Of a stretch of DNA of 64,000 nt, positions 30,444 to 42,099 are shown one piece after another. The position numbers and the translations under genes were made by a program. Position 1 is the first letter of the stretch; each line of letters begins with the position of its first letter. This DNA is from Actinernus sp. WN-2022 (Eukaryota; Cnidaria; Anthozoa; Actiniaria; Actinernidae). The stretch lies in the NCBI GenBank assembly GCA_030867875.1, contig JAOWCC010000655.1:8516269-8580268 (forward strand), in the 5' to 3' direction. Below the pieces are notes generated by a model. It was given only the letters and a program-made list of their open reading frames with translations, was not told the origin of the DNA and ran no database searches.

Positions 30444-30965
30444 TACATTTATATAGCGCTTTTTCCTATAAGTCCAAAAGCGCTTTACACCTAATTAAAA
30501 AACTACATCTAATTTAAAAGATATTTAAAAAATCCTAAGTTAATTAAGCTAAAAACCATGATTAAAAATTACAATAAATTGTCGATATCCGAAAACTGAT
30601 CAATAAAAAACTTTCTTAAAAAGGTATGTCTTAAGACTCTTCTTAAATACCTCTATTGAAGGACTAGATTTAATGTTAAAAGGCAGTGAGTTCCATAGCT
30701 TTGGCGCACATACAGAAAAGGCTCTATAGCCGTATGATTTAAGATTAAAAGTTGGCGCCTGTAACATTAACTTCGATGCAGATCTCAGGCTTCGTTGTGG
30801 AGCATAAGGCTCTAATAAATCACACAAGTACTGAGGAGCAGTGGCATTCACCACCTTATAAGTAAACAGTAATATCTTAAATTCTATTCGCTGCTCAATA
30901 GGCAGCCAGTGCAATTCTATAAGAAGTGGTGTAACGTGGTCTGACTTGCGAGACAAGGTAACAAG
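30394..30965 (-). mobile_element. CR1/L2-type 3' fragment with (TTA)n tail
   Basis: The minus strand encodes the last 118 residues of a CR1/L2-type ORF2, with ELHWLPIEQRIEFKILLFTY and APKLWNSLPFNIK, stop near 30,600. The 3' UTR ends in AAAGCGCTATATAAATGTAA and a (TTA)n tail. GTAATA lies on both sides (30,388-30,393 and 30,966-30,971), while unit A1 has a single GTAATA at that site. This is a heavily 5'-truncated insertion younger than the A1/A2 duplication. Confidence 0.75.
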
Positions 30966-31206
30966 GTAATAGTCAGGTTGAGTTCTGCTTGACGCTAAAA
31001 CCGCGTCAGATCATTAATGAATCAAAGGATTTTCTTCTAGTTTGACACTTGAAGAAAGTTAAGAGATTTTAAGCAATTTCTAAAAGGTAATGTGAGAATT
31101 CTCCGTCATTATATTTTCTTCTTCTTGCTGATCAAGATCTGTTTTTTGATCCAACGTCTGTCAGGATTGATTGTACACGGTTTTTGCTGTGGTTTTCTAA
31201 CCTTAA

Positions 31207-31576
31207 CCAGGAGCCCATTACCAGGAGCGTTCCTCTGTTATGGGTTGGGTCCTCAGCACAGGAGTAGATGAGGCTATTTTTAGATTCGAAATTCCCGCGA
31301 AAAGAGGTTGCCGCCATGTTGGTGCCCTTAAACAATAGATTCCTCGTTAGCTTCTTTTGTTGGGGCACCAACACTTGAATCTCTGGGGATTGAGTGAAAA
31401 CCAGCAATTCGAATTCCCGCGTTTAAAGTGAGAAGAATGATATCTGATTGGCTAAGAATAGCCTACCTTTGTTCTTTTTCGCGCGAAACGCAATGCTAAA
31501 AATAGCCTCATCTACCTCTCTGCTGGGGTACAGACACAGTGGGGAAGATGCCCGCTCCTGGTAATGGGCTCCTGCA
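31207..31576. mobile_element. TTAA-flanked MITE, 370 bp
   Basis: TTAA at 31,203-31,206 and 31,577-31,580. The left end is CCAGGAGCCCATTACCAGGA; the right end, inverted, is TGCAGGAGCCCATTACCAGG, so 22 bp match after the first two bases. Absent from unit A1 (28,893-28,900). TTAA target use points to a piggyBac-type transposase acting in trans. Confidence 0.68.
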
Positions 31577-31590
31577 TTAACTATATATAT

Positions 31591-33050
31591 TTTTATTAAT
31601 GTTTGTTAATGTTTATTGTACTTGAATCCTGTTGAAAACTAAATGCCTGGTACAGTTCACTCATGTTCTTGTTCATGTATACGCCATTTTCATAATTGCG
31701 TATTCCCGTCTCGATAGTTTAACCACATATACAAAAAATATGATCATTACCATGTAAAAGAGCATGCTGATATCAGCGATCTTGGGAAATTGTAGCCTAA
31801 AAATCAGTGAAGTTACAGCCATTTTCACTTAGAGATATTTATGTGAAAAACAACGGAGGACTTCTAGCTTCGCTCTCATGGAAATGCCTATAACTCAACA
31901 TCAATTCTCTACGTTGCTCTATAACTGAAGAAAATGTACTAGTTTTATTTTATTCATGTGTAGGCATTAGTTTCCCTCCACAGGTTAATCTTCCAAATTA
32001 TGCCAAGTAGGAGGCTGCCATTATGAAAGTGGTGTATAACTCACAGACAATTGCGAAAATCAGTGAGATCCACTTTTATCAATGTTAGGAATAATTGTAC
32101 TTGTGAACTCTGTACTGGTTTTACTCTGCTTGTAATAGTTGAGAACGGCATTTGCACAGTGCAATACTGAGAGTTGATAACTTTTGGAGTCTGAGAGGCT
32201 GAGAATGGTTATTCACAGCCCTCTCTGCGCTATATAATTTTCTAGATCTGATCAGATTGCAGGAGACCATTTTGAAAAGTAAGAATGGTGCGTAATATTT
32301 ATAAATGAATTACAAGTTAGGTTGGCTGGGGACCTGGGCAAGGGAAAGTTGCACCAGTGCCAAAAAACTGCACCGGTCTAAATATACTGTAAATCTGTAA
32401 CACGCAACACATGCCTTTGGAAAAGTCAACAAAGAGAGCAACTAATACTATGACTTAAAAGACCTGCACAACATTTGCCAGATCGACAAGTTTTAAGAGA
32501 ATCGCTTGTATTCTCACAGAGTTACGTTTCGGGGGAAAGGTTTACCCTCCACCGGAAAATTCTGTACATTTGCAAATTCGTATGTACTTGATTTGAACTT
32601 TTCTTTGAAACGTTGTAATCGCAGAAATGCGTATAACGAGTAAAACTAGCCGCCTTGGATGGTGAGCTGTAAATGTCAATACGTATAATAACATTTCTAT
32701 CGGATGTTTTAAGCCTTCAATTTTCAACGTTAATCTTGAATAAAAATCGACAAAATTTACAGGGTGTCTTCTTGTATTCATTAGCTGTGTATGGGCCAAT
32801 TTTCAGCGAATTTCAATCAACTCTTTCCTCACCACTTACTCTACACGGAGCTAGGATCAGGTATTCCACGCCGATGTCAAAACTGAGACTATTAATTGAC
32901 GTTTCGTAAAGACACAAAACTGTTAAACACTAATTTGTAATTGATCAGTAGTTTTCTACTAATTCTTTTTGGAACAATTCAGTAGCAAGGTCATTGAAGC
33001 TAGTACGTACTCAGGTTTCCTCGTGTGTGGTAAGTTATGTCGTCATAGAT
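31591..33050. repeat. Tandem unit A3, grading into the B array
   Basis: Third copy of the A sequence. Near 32,990-33,115 it continues into sequence shared by the B units (TCCTCGTGTGTGGTAAGTTA, GAGTGGCTCTCGACCAATA), showing that A and B units descend from one larger ancestral unit. Confidence 0.7.
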
Positions 33051-33837
33051 GAAAAGTTTGAATGCTAAAAGTAACTGTAGTTTGGATATTAATTCTTAAG
33101 AGTGGCTCTCGACCAATATCGAACATTCGGTTAAAAATACAGTTGAAAAGCTGACATATTTTATCTGATGTGCAGAAAAAAGGTCGCGTAAATTGTCTGG
33201 ACAACAGAGAACTGGTACATACTGAATATATTCCATCTTACAACGGAACATCTTACTCATAACTGTAGATGAAGTGTTACCTGTTTTTCAACACATACTG
33301 ATGCAAAGTCAAGCGGTAAATTCAGCACACTTGTATTGTTATATTTCTGAGGAATCTAACATTTCGCTAAACAAAGTTAACTGTGTTCTAAAAACAATCA
33401 GCTTTACCCTTTCATTTGAAATAATCTATCTTTTGTTTCATTTTCGCGCTAAGCAGAACATTGAAATTAAACAAGGCACACGTGTACAAACGCATTTTTA
33501 AACTGATTATTTATACTATCTGTAATAGTCAGGTTGAGTTCTGCTTGACACTAAAACTAAGATAAGAGACAAGACTGTTTTGATCTCTATTGTTTTACTA
33601 AAAATATCAGCGCGTCAGATCATTAATGAATCAAAGGTTGACACTTGAAGAAAGATAAGATATTTTAAGGAATTTCTAAAACGTAATGTGAGAATTCTCC
33701 GTGTGAGATCAATAATGAATCCAAAGGTTTTCTTCTAATTTTCATGTAATGTGTCGATATAAGCTTAACGGTTACTGTAGTTACACCTGTTATAACACCG
33801 ATGTTACATGATATACCTGGAGAGGGATATGACAAGG
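33051..33837. other. B-type unit sequence preceding the first promoter copy
   Basis: Matches the segments that precede the promoters of later units (for example around 41,650-42,060), but lacks both SINE insertions found there. It retains the empty site GACCAATATCGAACATTCGG at about 33,109. No gene recognised. Confidence 0.6.
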
Positions 33838-33844
33838 TGATTAG

Positions 33845-33991
33845 ATACACGTGGATATATATGTGGGCCGTTATTTCCTTTGCGATCAGAGTCTTGCTCT
33901 TACCTTGATATTGCAGCATTGGTTCTTCAACTCTGTACTAAACCAGTATTCGTTGTTAGTACAAAGCGAACTACCTACGACTCAGTTAAAC
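33845..33991 (+). promoter_or_regulatory. Promoter and 5'UTR, copy 1
   Basis: TATA box GATATATATG at 33,854-33,863, 138 bp before the ATG. The whole stretch to the ATG is shared almost base for base by all seven units. Unlike later copies, no SINE lies upstream. Confidence 0.6.
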
Positions 33992-34058
33992 ATGAAGGCA
34001 GTCCTGTTACTTGTGCTCATTGGAGTCTTTTCAGAAATTACTACCATTGCCGCCCAAG
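33992..34058 (+). CDS. Signal-peptide first exon, copy 1
   Basis: 67 nt: 22 codons plus one base, ending CAAG/GTAAAG, a good phase-1 splice donor. The peptide MKAVLLLVLIGVFSEITTIA is a typical secretory signal: one Lys, a hydrophobic core and small residues before Ala-Ala-Gln. The frame runs on past the donor only as intron read-through to a stop at 34,097-34,099. The phase matches the CBM14 exon at 63,022. This copy is the most upstream one; VLI replaces the VFI of other copies. Confidence 0.68.
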
Positions 34059-34247
34059 GTAAAGAAATATTTTTTCATCTCTTTTGGCTTCTTATTTAAA
34101 GGGTCTATGTCACGGTAAGACTTTACATTCGCACATAATTTTGCACAGAGCTAGGTAACCATTTCCAACTGCAAAGCACATGATTATTTTCTAGAATGCA
34201 CACACTATTGCTATTTCCACCGATTTTGATATGAACTAACGAACCGC

Positions 34248-34312
34248 CTCCCGGTTTGCGCAGGGGGTAAGCTCCGGTCTGTCGAGCGGGAGGTCGTGGG
34301 TTCAAACCCCGG

Positions 34313-34351
<39 letters not shown>

Positions 34352-34482
34352 GGTGCTGCCTTTACATAATACAGACCTTCACGTCTTCTTGGATAAGGAC
34401 GTAAAATCGTAGGACCAGTGTCCCCAGTTAGCTGCACAGCTAAATACATTGACACTTAAATAAAGTAATTTTTACTTACTTA
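34248..34482 (+). mobile_element. tRNA-derived SINE (Asp-like head), copy 1
   Basis: The 5' 72 bp fold as a tRNA with anticodon-loop sequence CTGTCGA (GTC, Asp), A-box region GTTTGCGCAG and B box GGTTCAAACCC. A non-tRNA body follows (ACTCAGGGTCTTAAAATAAC ... GGATAAGGACGTAAAATCG), ending in an AT-rich TAAATAAAGTAA tail. Lies in the putative first intron. This copy has lost the GTGGTTAAG form of the D loop (GGGGGTAAG). Confidence 0.68.
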
Positions 34483-35319
34483 AACTCTCGGCCATGTGGG
34501 ATGCTTAAAATGAAAGCAAATGTGCAAAAATGACTAACAAACCGGTATATAAACAGTCTCCAGGGAATATGTTGAAAATCCTTTCAATCAAGCATTGAGG
34601 GAGGGAAGTTCACCTATTTGTATCCAATTAACAGCCACGAAACGAGCGATTACTCGATACACGCGCAGTACCATGACATAGCCTCTGTAACTTGTTATTG
34701 GACAACTTAACTTCATCGGCATCGCGCAGAATAATCCGGGTCTTTTATCCTCTAACTGCGGCAAATTTGAAAGGAAATCGGTCGAGCATTTCAGACTCAT
34801 TAGCTAAATATACGCGCATTTACAAAATATTTCTACTGATATATGCTGGTTGAGTGTGGCAATATCGTCCACTTTTGGAGTTCTTTAAAACCCTTTACAA
34901 AAAACTTACATGTTGGATTTTAAAGATGAAATTACTATCTCTCGGTTGAACATATTTCATAAAGGATACTCTGAAGATAAGTAGTATCTTTTTGCCACCG
35001 AAAACAACCTATTTTGACAAGTTTCGTAATTCATTCCAATATTCACTGGTATATAATCAACTAAAGTCGATTGAGGCAGACCAAAAACACTAGTTTTTAC
35101 AGGAACTAGTTACCTATCGTATTCCAATATTCAGTCTTAATTTTTCATTCAAAAATAATCTATCTCAAAAACTTACATGATGTAAATGTTAGGGGGAGTT
35201 ATAATAAACAAATTGCCCCCTTTTCGAACATATTTCAATGCGTTTTTGTCAGGTTGTCTCTTTTCGAGGTTGAATTTCTGGGGTTCGTTTTCTGCGCATT
35301 ATCCTCATTAGAATTCAAA

Positions 35320-35525
35320 AACACAATGGTTTCAAGCACGAGTAATCATCTGCGTGAATCGCTAATTACCACCTTGCACCGCCTCCTTAATTCCCGCCCG
35401 TATCCCCAAGAACTTGTGTGTACAATTTCGAATCTTAAAGCGCGGCAAATTTCAATAGCACGTCTCAAGCCTGCCCTCAATCGCCCGATTGCTCCAAAAT
35501 CTGTTCAAGCGATCGGGACGTAGAT
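35320..35525 (+). other. Conserved segment with short open frame
   Basis: A frame starting MVSSTSNHLRESLITTLHRL recurs in three units (here, about 40,190-40,540 and 48,623-48,973). The end differs by small indels between copies and no protein family is recognised. Conservation is explained by recent duplication, so coding is doubtful. Confidence 0.3.
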
Positions 35526-37041
35526 ATGGAGACCAGGGGCGATCGCAATCCGTGGAACTCAGCCGGATCGTTTACAATGGTCCGCTAGGGTTTCAATATA
35601 TTTCCATGCTGTTCTGTTAGTTTGGAAGTTTTGGAAGTTCACTTTTCAAACTGGCGTTGCTTGGAATTTAAGACAGTGAGCGCTAGTCCTTCACAATTAG
35701 TCATTTCTGAGTTAAGATTACAATATAACAAGTCAACTCCTTTCGTTATTTGCTAGTTTCACTTCTAGAGCACACAACAACTTGAGAAACGTCTCATTTT
35801 AAAGCTGAGGATTTCAAATATCCGTTTTTACATTAGCTTATGATGCGCTAATGTTTTCTATGCTGTTCTGTTAGTTTGAAAGTTCACTTTGGAAACCGGC
35901 GTTGGTTTCAATTCACAACAGTGAGTTCTCATTCCAGTCCGTGGAATCACAAGTCAACTCCTAGCTTTGAATTTAAAACAGTGAGCGCGAGCTCGAGTCC
36001 AGATGATAAGTCAACTCCTTTCGTTCTTTGCTAGTTTCACTTCTAAAGCACATAGCAACTTGAGAAACGTCTCATTTTAAAGCTCAGGATTTCAAATACC
36101 GTTTTTACATAACCGTGTTCCTATACGCTTTCTACGTCGTTCTATCAGTTTTTATTTGTTTCCAATTCAAATCTGCTTTGCTTTGAATACAAAATAGCGA
36201 GCGTTTCACGTTTTGAGTGCAGATAAAAAGTCGTCAACTCGTTGCGTTCTTTGGTAGTTTTACTTCCGAAGCAAACAGAAACATATAAAACATCTCATTT
36301 TAAATCTGAGGATATCAACAATCCATTTTTATATGTTTCTCTATGAATAGCTCATTCGAAAGGTGAAAGCCTGGAGAATGTGTTTTCATACTAAGTTAGC
36401 CTAGCAATTAATTTTATTATATTTATTTAGCAAACTCATTGAATGCTAGAATGAAGCTAGAATGAAGCTAGAATGTTTACTCAAGTTTCCTCGTGTGTGG
36501 TAAGTTATGTCGTTATAGATGAAACGTTTGAATGCTAAAAGTAAATGTAGTTTGGATATGAATTCTTAAGAGTGGCTCTCGACCAATAGGTCGAGAGAGA
36601 GAGAGAGGGGTGCAGTGGTTAAAGTGCAACTAACCCCTTTTGCAATTTTTATAAACATGAATTTGAAACAATCCATCTTATGTTTTATCTTCACCCTAAT
36701 CAGAACATTGAAATTTAACAAGGCATACGTGTATGTAAAAAAACCTTTTTAAACTGATTATACTATCTGTAATAGTCAGGTTGAGTTCTGCTTGACACTA
36801 AAACTAAGAAAAGAGAGTTTAAGCGATGTGCAAGACTGTTTTGATCTCTATTGTTTTACTAAAAACATCAGCGCGTCAGATCATTAATGAATCAAAGGAT
36901 TTTCTTCTAGTTTGACACTTGAAGAAAGAGAAGAGATTTTAAGCAATTTCTAAAACGTAATATGAGAATTCTCCGTGTGAGACCAATAATGAATCCAAAG
37001 GTTTTCTTCTAATTTTAATAACAATAATAATAATAATAATA

Positions 37042-37290
37042 ACGACGGATTAATCAGTGGCATTTCCACGAGGTGGCTTTTCATCCACTAATGGGCCTAC
37101 GATTTAACGTCCTTATCCGAGAAGACGTGAAGGTCTAACCATTTGCAGCTCGTGAACGAAATTGTTTCACAAAGGCAGCATCTTCTACTCAGTTATTTTA
37201 AGACCATGAGTTTTGGTCCGGCCGGGGTTTGAGCCTCGCGGGACCTCCCGCACAACAGACCGGCGCTTAACCACTTAGCTAAGCGGAAGG
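37042..37290 (-). mobile_element. Reverse SINE (Asn-like head) upstream of promoter 2
   Basis: Read on the minus strand, a tRNA-like head with anticodon loop CTGTTGT (GTT, Asn) and box B GGCTCAAACCC is followed by a body related to the forward SINEs (ACTCATGGTCTTAAAATAAC) and a longer 3' part, ending in an (ATT)n tail (37,017-37,041 on the plus strand as AAT repeats). It ends 31 bp before the promoter TATA box. Confidence 0.68.
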
Positions 37291-37310
37291 TTAGTCTAAT
37301 GTTTTGACTA

Positions 37311-37458
37311 GATACACGTGGATATATATGTGGGCCGGTATTTGCTTTTCGATCAGAGTCTTGCTCTTGTCTTGCCATTGCAGCATTGGTTCTTCAACTC
37401 TGTACTAAACCAGTATTCGTTGTTAGTACAAAGCGAACTACCTACGACTCAGTTAAAC
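37311..37458 (+). promoter_or_regulatory. Promoter and 5'UTR, copy 2
   Basis: TATA GATATATATG at 37,321-37,330. First copy with a SINE directly upstream. Confidence 0.6.
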
Positions 37459-37525
37459 ATGAAGGCAGTCCTGTTAGTTGTGTTCATTGGAGTCTTTTCA
37501 GAAATTACTACCATTGCCGCCCAAG
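37459..37525 (+). CDS. Signal-peptide first exon, copy 2
   Basis: Same 67-nt phase-1 exon as copy 1, with MKAVLLVVFIGVFSEITTIA. Donor GTAAAG. Differs from copy 1 by Leu7 to Val and Leu9 to Phe, so the hydrophobic core is preserved. Confidence 0.68.
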
Positions 37526-37714
37526 GTAAAGAAATAGTTTTTCATCTCTTTTGGCTTCTTATTTAAAGGGTCTGTGTCACGGTAAGACTTTACATTCGCA
37601 CAGAATTTTGCACAGAGCTAGGTAACCATTTCCAACTGCAAAGCACATGATTATTTTCTAGAATGCACACACTATTGCTATTTCCACCGATTTTGATATG
37701 AACTAACGAACCGC

Positions 37715-37779
37715 CTCCCGGTTTGCGCAGTGGTTAAGCTCCGGTCTGTCGAGCGGGAGGTCGCGGGTTCAAATCCCGG

Positions 37780-37818
<39 letters not shown>

Positions 37819-37947
37819 GGTTAGGTGCTGCCTTTACATAATACAGACCTTCACGTCTTCTCGGATAAGGACGTAAAATCGTAGGACCAATTAGCTGCAA
37901 AGCTAAATACATTGACACTTAAATAAAGTCATTTTTACTTACTTAAA
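37715..37947 (+). mobile_element. tRNA-derived SINE (Asp-like head), copy 2
   Basis: Best-preserved forward copy: GCAGTGGTTAAGCTCCGG D arm, anticodon loop CTGTCGA, box B GGTTCAAATCC and fully paired T stem. Body and tail as in copy 1, with a short deletion after AATCGTAGGACCA. Confidence 0.7.
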
Positions 37948-38457
37948 CTCTCGGCCATGTGGGATGCTTAAAATGAAAGCAAATGTGCAAAAATGACTAA
38001 CAAACAGTGTATATAAACAGTCTCCAGGAAATATATTGAAAATCCTTTCAATCAAGCATTGAGGGAGGGAAGTTCACCTATTTGTATCCAATTAACGAAA
38101 CGAGCGATTACTCGATACATGCGCAGTACCATGACATAGCCTCTGTAACTTGTTATTGGACAACTTAACTTCATCGGCATCGCGCAGAATGATCCGGGTC
38201 TTTTATCCTCTAACTGCGGCAAATTTGAAAGGAAATCGGTCGAGCATTTCAGACTCATTAATGAGCTAAATATACGCGCATTTACAAAAGATTTCTACTG
38301 ATATATGCTGGTTGAGTGCGGCACTACTGTCCACTTTTGGAGTTCTTTAAAACCTTTTACAAAAAACTTACATGTTGAATTTTAAAGATGAAATAACTAT
38401 CTCTCGGTTGAACATATTTCATAAAGGATACTCTGAAGATAAGTAGTATCTTTTTGC

Positions 38458-39608
38458 AATTGATACGAAATTCAATTGATAGCAATGAATATAGATGTGG
38501 AATATTTATTGATTTGAAAAAAGCTTTTGACACTGTTAATCATTCAATTTTATTATCTAAAATGAATCACTATGGTATAAGAGGCATTATTAATGACTGG
38601 TTTTTGTCTTATCTTTCTAATAGAGAACAATATGTAACTGTTAATGGCCATAATTCTGTTCCTTTACCAATTAATTGTGGTTCCGTGTTAGGCCCATTAT
38701 TATTTTTGTTATACATTAATGACCTACCAAATGCTTCAAGTTTGCTTAAATTTCATTTATTTGCTGATGATACTAATATCTATTATTCTTCTAAAAATCT
38801 TGAACACCTCCAACAATTAATAAATAATGAATTAAGGGCAGTTGCTGACTGGATGAAAACTAATAGATTAGCTCTTAGTCTACAAAAAACTAATTTTATA
38901 TTATTCCATTCTAATCAACATAAGCCTACTCAGTCTTTTAATATCAGAATTGATAATAGCATTATTAAACAAGTTTCTTCTGTAAAATATTTAGGAATTT
39001 CATTTGATTCTAATCTTAACTGGAAATGTCACATTAATGAACTATGCCTAAAGTTATCAAAAACTATTGGCATTTTGTCTAAGGTTAGACATTTTGTCAA
39101 TACTGATATCCTTGTTATGCTTTATTATGCTCTAGTTTATCCATTTCTAATTCATGGTGTTCAAGCCTGGGGTCTTACATACCATAGTTACCTAAAGCCT
39201 ATTTCTATAATCCAGAAAAAAGCTGTAAGAATTATAACTTTTTCAGAACCTAGATCCCACTCTGAACCTCTCTTTAAATTACTAAACATGCTTAAGTTTA
39301 ACGATGTTATTAATCTTCAAATTCTTTCATTTCTCTTTCAGTGGTCTCATAATCTAACACCTAGTAGCTCAGTTTAGTGACTATTTTAAGTACGTATCCA
39401 ATGTTCACTCCTATCCTACCCGTCAATCTCTAAGTAATGATATATATTTAAAAGCTGTTAAAACTACTCACTATGGATTACGTTCTCTTCAATATACTGG
39501 TTCAAAACTTTGGAATTCTTTACCTTCTGATACAAGAAACATAACCTCTTTCGTCTCCTTTCGTAAAAATATTAAACGCTCTGTTTTAGATAATTATTCC
39601 TTTGACTA
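38458..39608 (+). pseudogene. RT fragment of the LINE
   Basis: Open at its truncated start, with FIDLKKAFDTVNHSIL, catalytic FADD in HLFADDTNIYYS, and VKYLGISFDSNLNW. The VPQG part of the VPQGS motif is missing (NCGSVLGPLL), a 12-base deletion in a core motif. The frame is lost near 39,375, after which another frame encodes the C-terminus with GSKLWNSLPSDT and a stop near 39,608. Non-functional. Confidence 0.78.
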
Positions 39609-39702
39609 GTCTTGATTTTATAATATTTATTAGATTATAATACTATTACTGAAGAAATACAAACTTACTTTAATGTATTCTCCCTTTAAATATAAGTATT
39701 GA

Positions 39703-39742
39703 GGGTCATCCTCTCGATTAGTTTATGCTATTAGGATGACCC
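39703..39742 (+). repeat. 3'-UTR stem-loop of the LINE
   Basis: GGGTCATCCT pairs perfectly with AGGATGACCC around a 20-nt loop. The position relative to stop and tail is like that of the stem-loop at 12,635-12,678, but the stem sequence differs almost completely. Confidence 0.65.
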
Positions 39743-41432
39743 GAACTCAATAAAATAATTATATTAGTTAATATTATATGTTCAAATATTCACATCGTAA
39801 ATGTCAATTCATAAGTATATTTCTAAATTGTAAACTTATTATTGAGTCAAATAAAACATGATGATGATGATGATGATTTGCCACCGAAAACAACCTTTTT
39901 GACAAGTTTCGTAATTCATTCCAATATTCACTGGTATATAATCATCTAAAGTCGATTGAGGCAGACCAACACTAGTTTTTTACAGGAACTAGTTACCTAT
40001 CGTATTCCAATATTCAGTCTTAATATTTCACGCAAAAGTAATCTATCTTAAAAACTTACATGGTGTAAATGTTAGGGGGAGTTTTAATAAACAAATTGTC
40101 CCCTTTTCGAACATATTTCAATGCGTTTTTGTTGTCTCTTTTCGAGGTTCGTTTTCTGCGCATTATCCTCATTAGAATTCAAAAACACAATGGTTTCAAG
40201 CACGAGTAATCATCTGCGTGAATCGCTAATTACCACCTTGCACCGCCTCCTTACTTCCCGCCCGTATCCCCAAGAACTTGTGTGTACGATTTCGAATCTT
40301 TTAAGCACGTCTCAAGCCTGCCCTCGATCGCCCGATTGCTCCAAAATCTGTTCAAGCGATCGGGCCGTAGATATGGAGACCAGGGGCGATCCCCGGGGGC
40401 GATCGCAATCCGTGGAACTCAGCCGGATCGTTTACGATGGTCCCGCTAGGTTTTCAATATATTTCTATGCTGTTCTGTCAGTTTGGAAGTTTTGGAAGTT
40501 CACTTTTCAAACCGGCGTTGCTTGGAATTTAAGACAGTGAGCGTTAGTCCTTCACAATTAGTCATTTCTGAGTTAAGATTACAATATGACGAGTCAACTC
40601 TTTTCGTTATTTTCTAGTTTCACTTATAGAGCACACAACAACTTGAGAAACGTCTCATTTTAAAGCTGAGGATTTCAAATATCCGTTTTTACATTAGCTT
40701 ATGATGCGCTAACGTTTTCTATGCTGTTCTGTTAGTTTGAAAGTTCACTTTGGAAACCGGCGTTGGTTTCAATTCACAACAGTGAGTTCTCATTCCAGTC
40801 CGTGGAATCACAAGTCAACTCCTAGCTTTGAATTTAAAACAGTGAACGCGAGCTCGAGTCCAGATGATAAGTCAACTCCTTTCGTTCTTTACTAGTTTCA
40901 CTTCTAAAGCACATAGCAACTTGAGAAACGTCTCATTTTAAAGCTGGGGATTTGAAATACCGTTTTTACAATCGTGTTCCTATACGCTTTCTACGTCGTT
41001 CTATCAGTTTTTATTTGTTTCCAATTCAAACCTGCTTTGCTTTGAATCAAAATAGCGAGCGCTTCACGTTTTGAGTGCAGATAAAAAGTCGTCAACTCGT
41101 TGCGTTCTTTGGTAGTTTTACTTCCGAAGCAAACATAAACATATAACACGTCTTATTTTAAATCTGAGGATATCAAAAATCCATTTTTATATGTTTCTCT
41201 ATGATAGCTCATTCGAAAGGTGAAAGCCTGGAGAATGTGTTTTCATACTAAGTTAGCCTAGGAATTAATTTTATTATATATATTTAGCAAACTCATTGAA
41301 TGCTAGAATGAAGCTAGAACGAAACTCAAGTTTCTTCGTGTGTGGTAAATTATGTGGTTATAGATGAAAGTCTGAATGCTAAAAGTAAATGTAGTTTGGA
41401 TATGAATTCTTAAGAGTGGCTCTCGACCAATA

Positions 41433-41656
41433 GGTCGAGAGAGAGAGAGAGTGTGTGCAGTGGTTAAGCGCTTCGCCTCTCACCTCTGTGGCCCAGGTTC
41501 GATTCCCGGATGCGGCGCCACATGTGACTTGAGTTTGCTGGTATCTCGCCCTTGCTACGAGGGTTTTTCCAATTTGATCTGTGGATTGGCCGGGACCTGG
41601 CTTTGATCAGCCCCCATTGTTGTTTCAGGTCTCGTTAGAAATTCAGAGTATTTTTA
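41433..41656 (+). mobile_element. tRNA-Glu-like SINE, copy 1
   Basis: Inserted in CGACCAATA/TCGAAC; unit sequence at 33,109 is the empty site and AATA flanks both ends. The head has GTGCAGTGGTTAAGCG, an anticodon region with CTC and box B GGTTCGATTCC. The body (TTGCTGGTATCTCGCCCTTG ... CAGGTCTCGTTAGAAATTC) is unlike the Asp-type SINE. Confidence 0.66.
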
Positions 41657-42064
41657 ATATCGAACATTCGGTTAAAAATACAGTTGAAAAGCAGACATCT
41701 TTTATCTGATGTGCAGAAAAAAGGCAGCGTAAATGGGGATTTAATTATCTGGACAACAGAGAACTGCTACATACTGAATAAATTCCATCTTACAATGGAA
41801 TATCTTACTCATAACTGTAGATGAAGTGTTAGTTGTTTTTCAACACGCACTGATGCAAAGTCAAGCGCTAAATTCAGCACACTTGTATTGTTATATTTAT
41901 GAAGAATCTAACATTTCGCTACGTGTACAAAAGCATTTTTATACTGATTATACTACACTACAACTAAAATAAGAGACAGGACTGTTTTGATCTCTATTGT
42001 TTTACTAAAAATATTACCGCGTCAGATCATTAATGAATCAAAGGGTTTTCTTCTAATTTTAATT

Positions 42065-42097
<33 letters not shown>

Positions 42098-42099
<2 letters not shown>

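Larger units (their letters stand above)
28910..31590. repeat. Tandem unit A2 with two insertions
   Basis: Matches A1 and A3 along its length. It is enlarged by a retrotransposon 3' fragment (30,394-30,965) and a TTAA-flanked MITE (31,207-31,576), both absent from A1 at the corresponding sites. No coding gene was recognised. Confidence 0.75.
33838..37310 (+). repeat. Array unit B1
   Basis: Contains promoter and signal exon copy 1, a forward SINE in the putative intron (34,248-34,482), the conserved segment around 35,325-35,520, a truncated Glu-type SINE start at 36,590 and a reverse SINE (37,042-37,290) that lies just upstream of promoter copy 2. No other exon seen. Confidence 0.72.
38458..39876 (+). 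mobile_element. 5'-truncated CR1/L2-like LINE with (GAT)n tail
   Basis: Flanked by TTTGC duplications (38,453-38,457; 39,877-39,881). Units B1 (near 34,990) and B4 (near 48,310) have the uninterrupted site CTTTTTGCCACCGAAAAC. The insert ends in a GATGATGAT tail and contains RT coding sequence and a 3'-UTR stem-loop. It is younger than the B2/B4 duplication. Confidence 0.82.

Noticed and set aside
28137..32799. Minus-strand frames with NTRRHPVNFVDFYSRLTLKIEG in the three A units
   Set aside because: Similarity follows from tandem duplication; ends and frames shift by indels between copies, which argues against coding selection.
40121..40540. 139-codon protein-coding gene repeated at 48,554
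   Set aside because: No family recognised; the third copy at 35,254 is broken, and no promoter or splice signals stand out.
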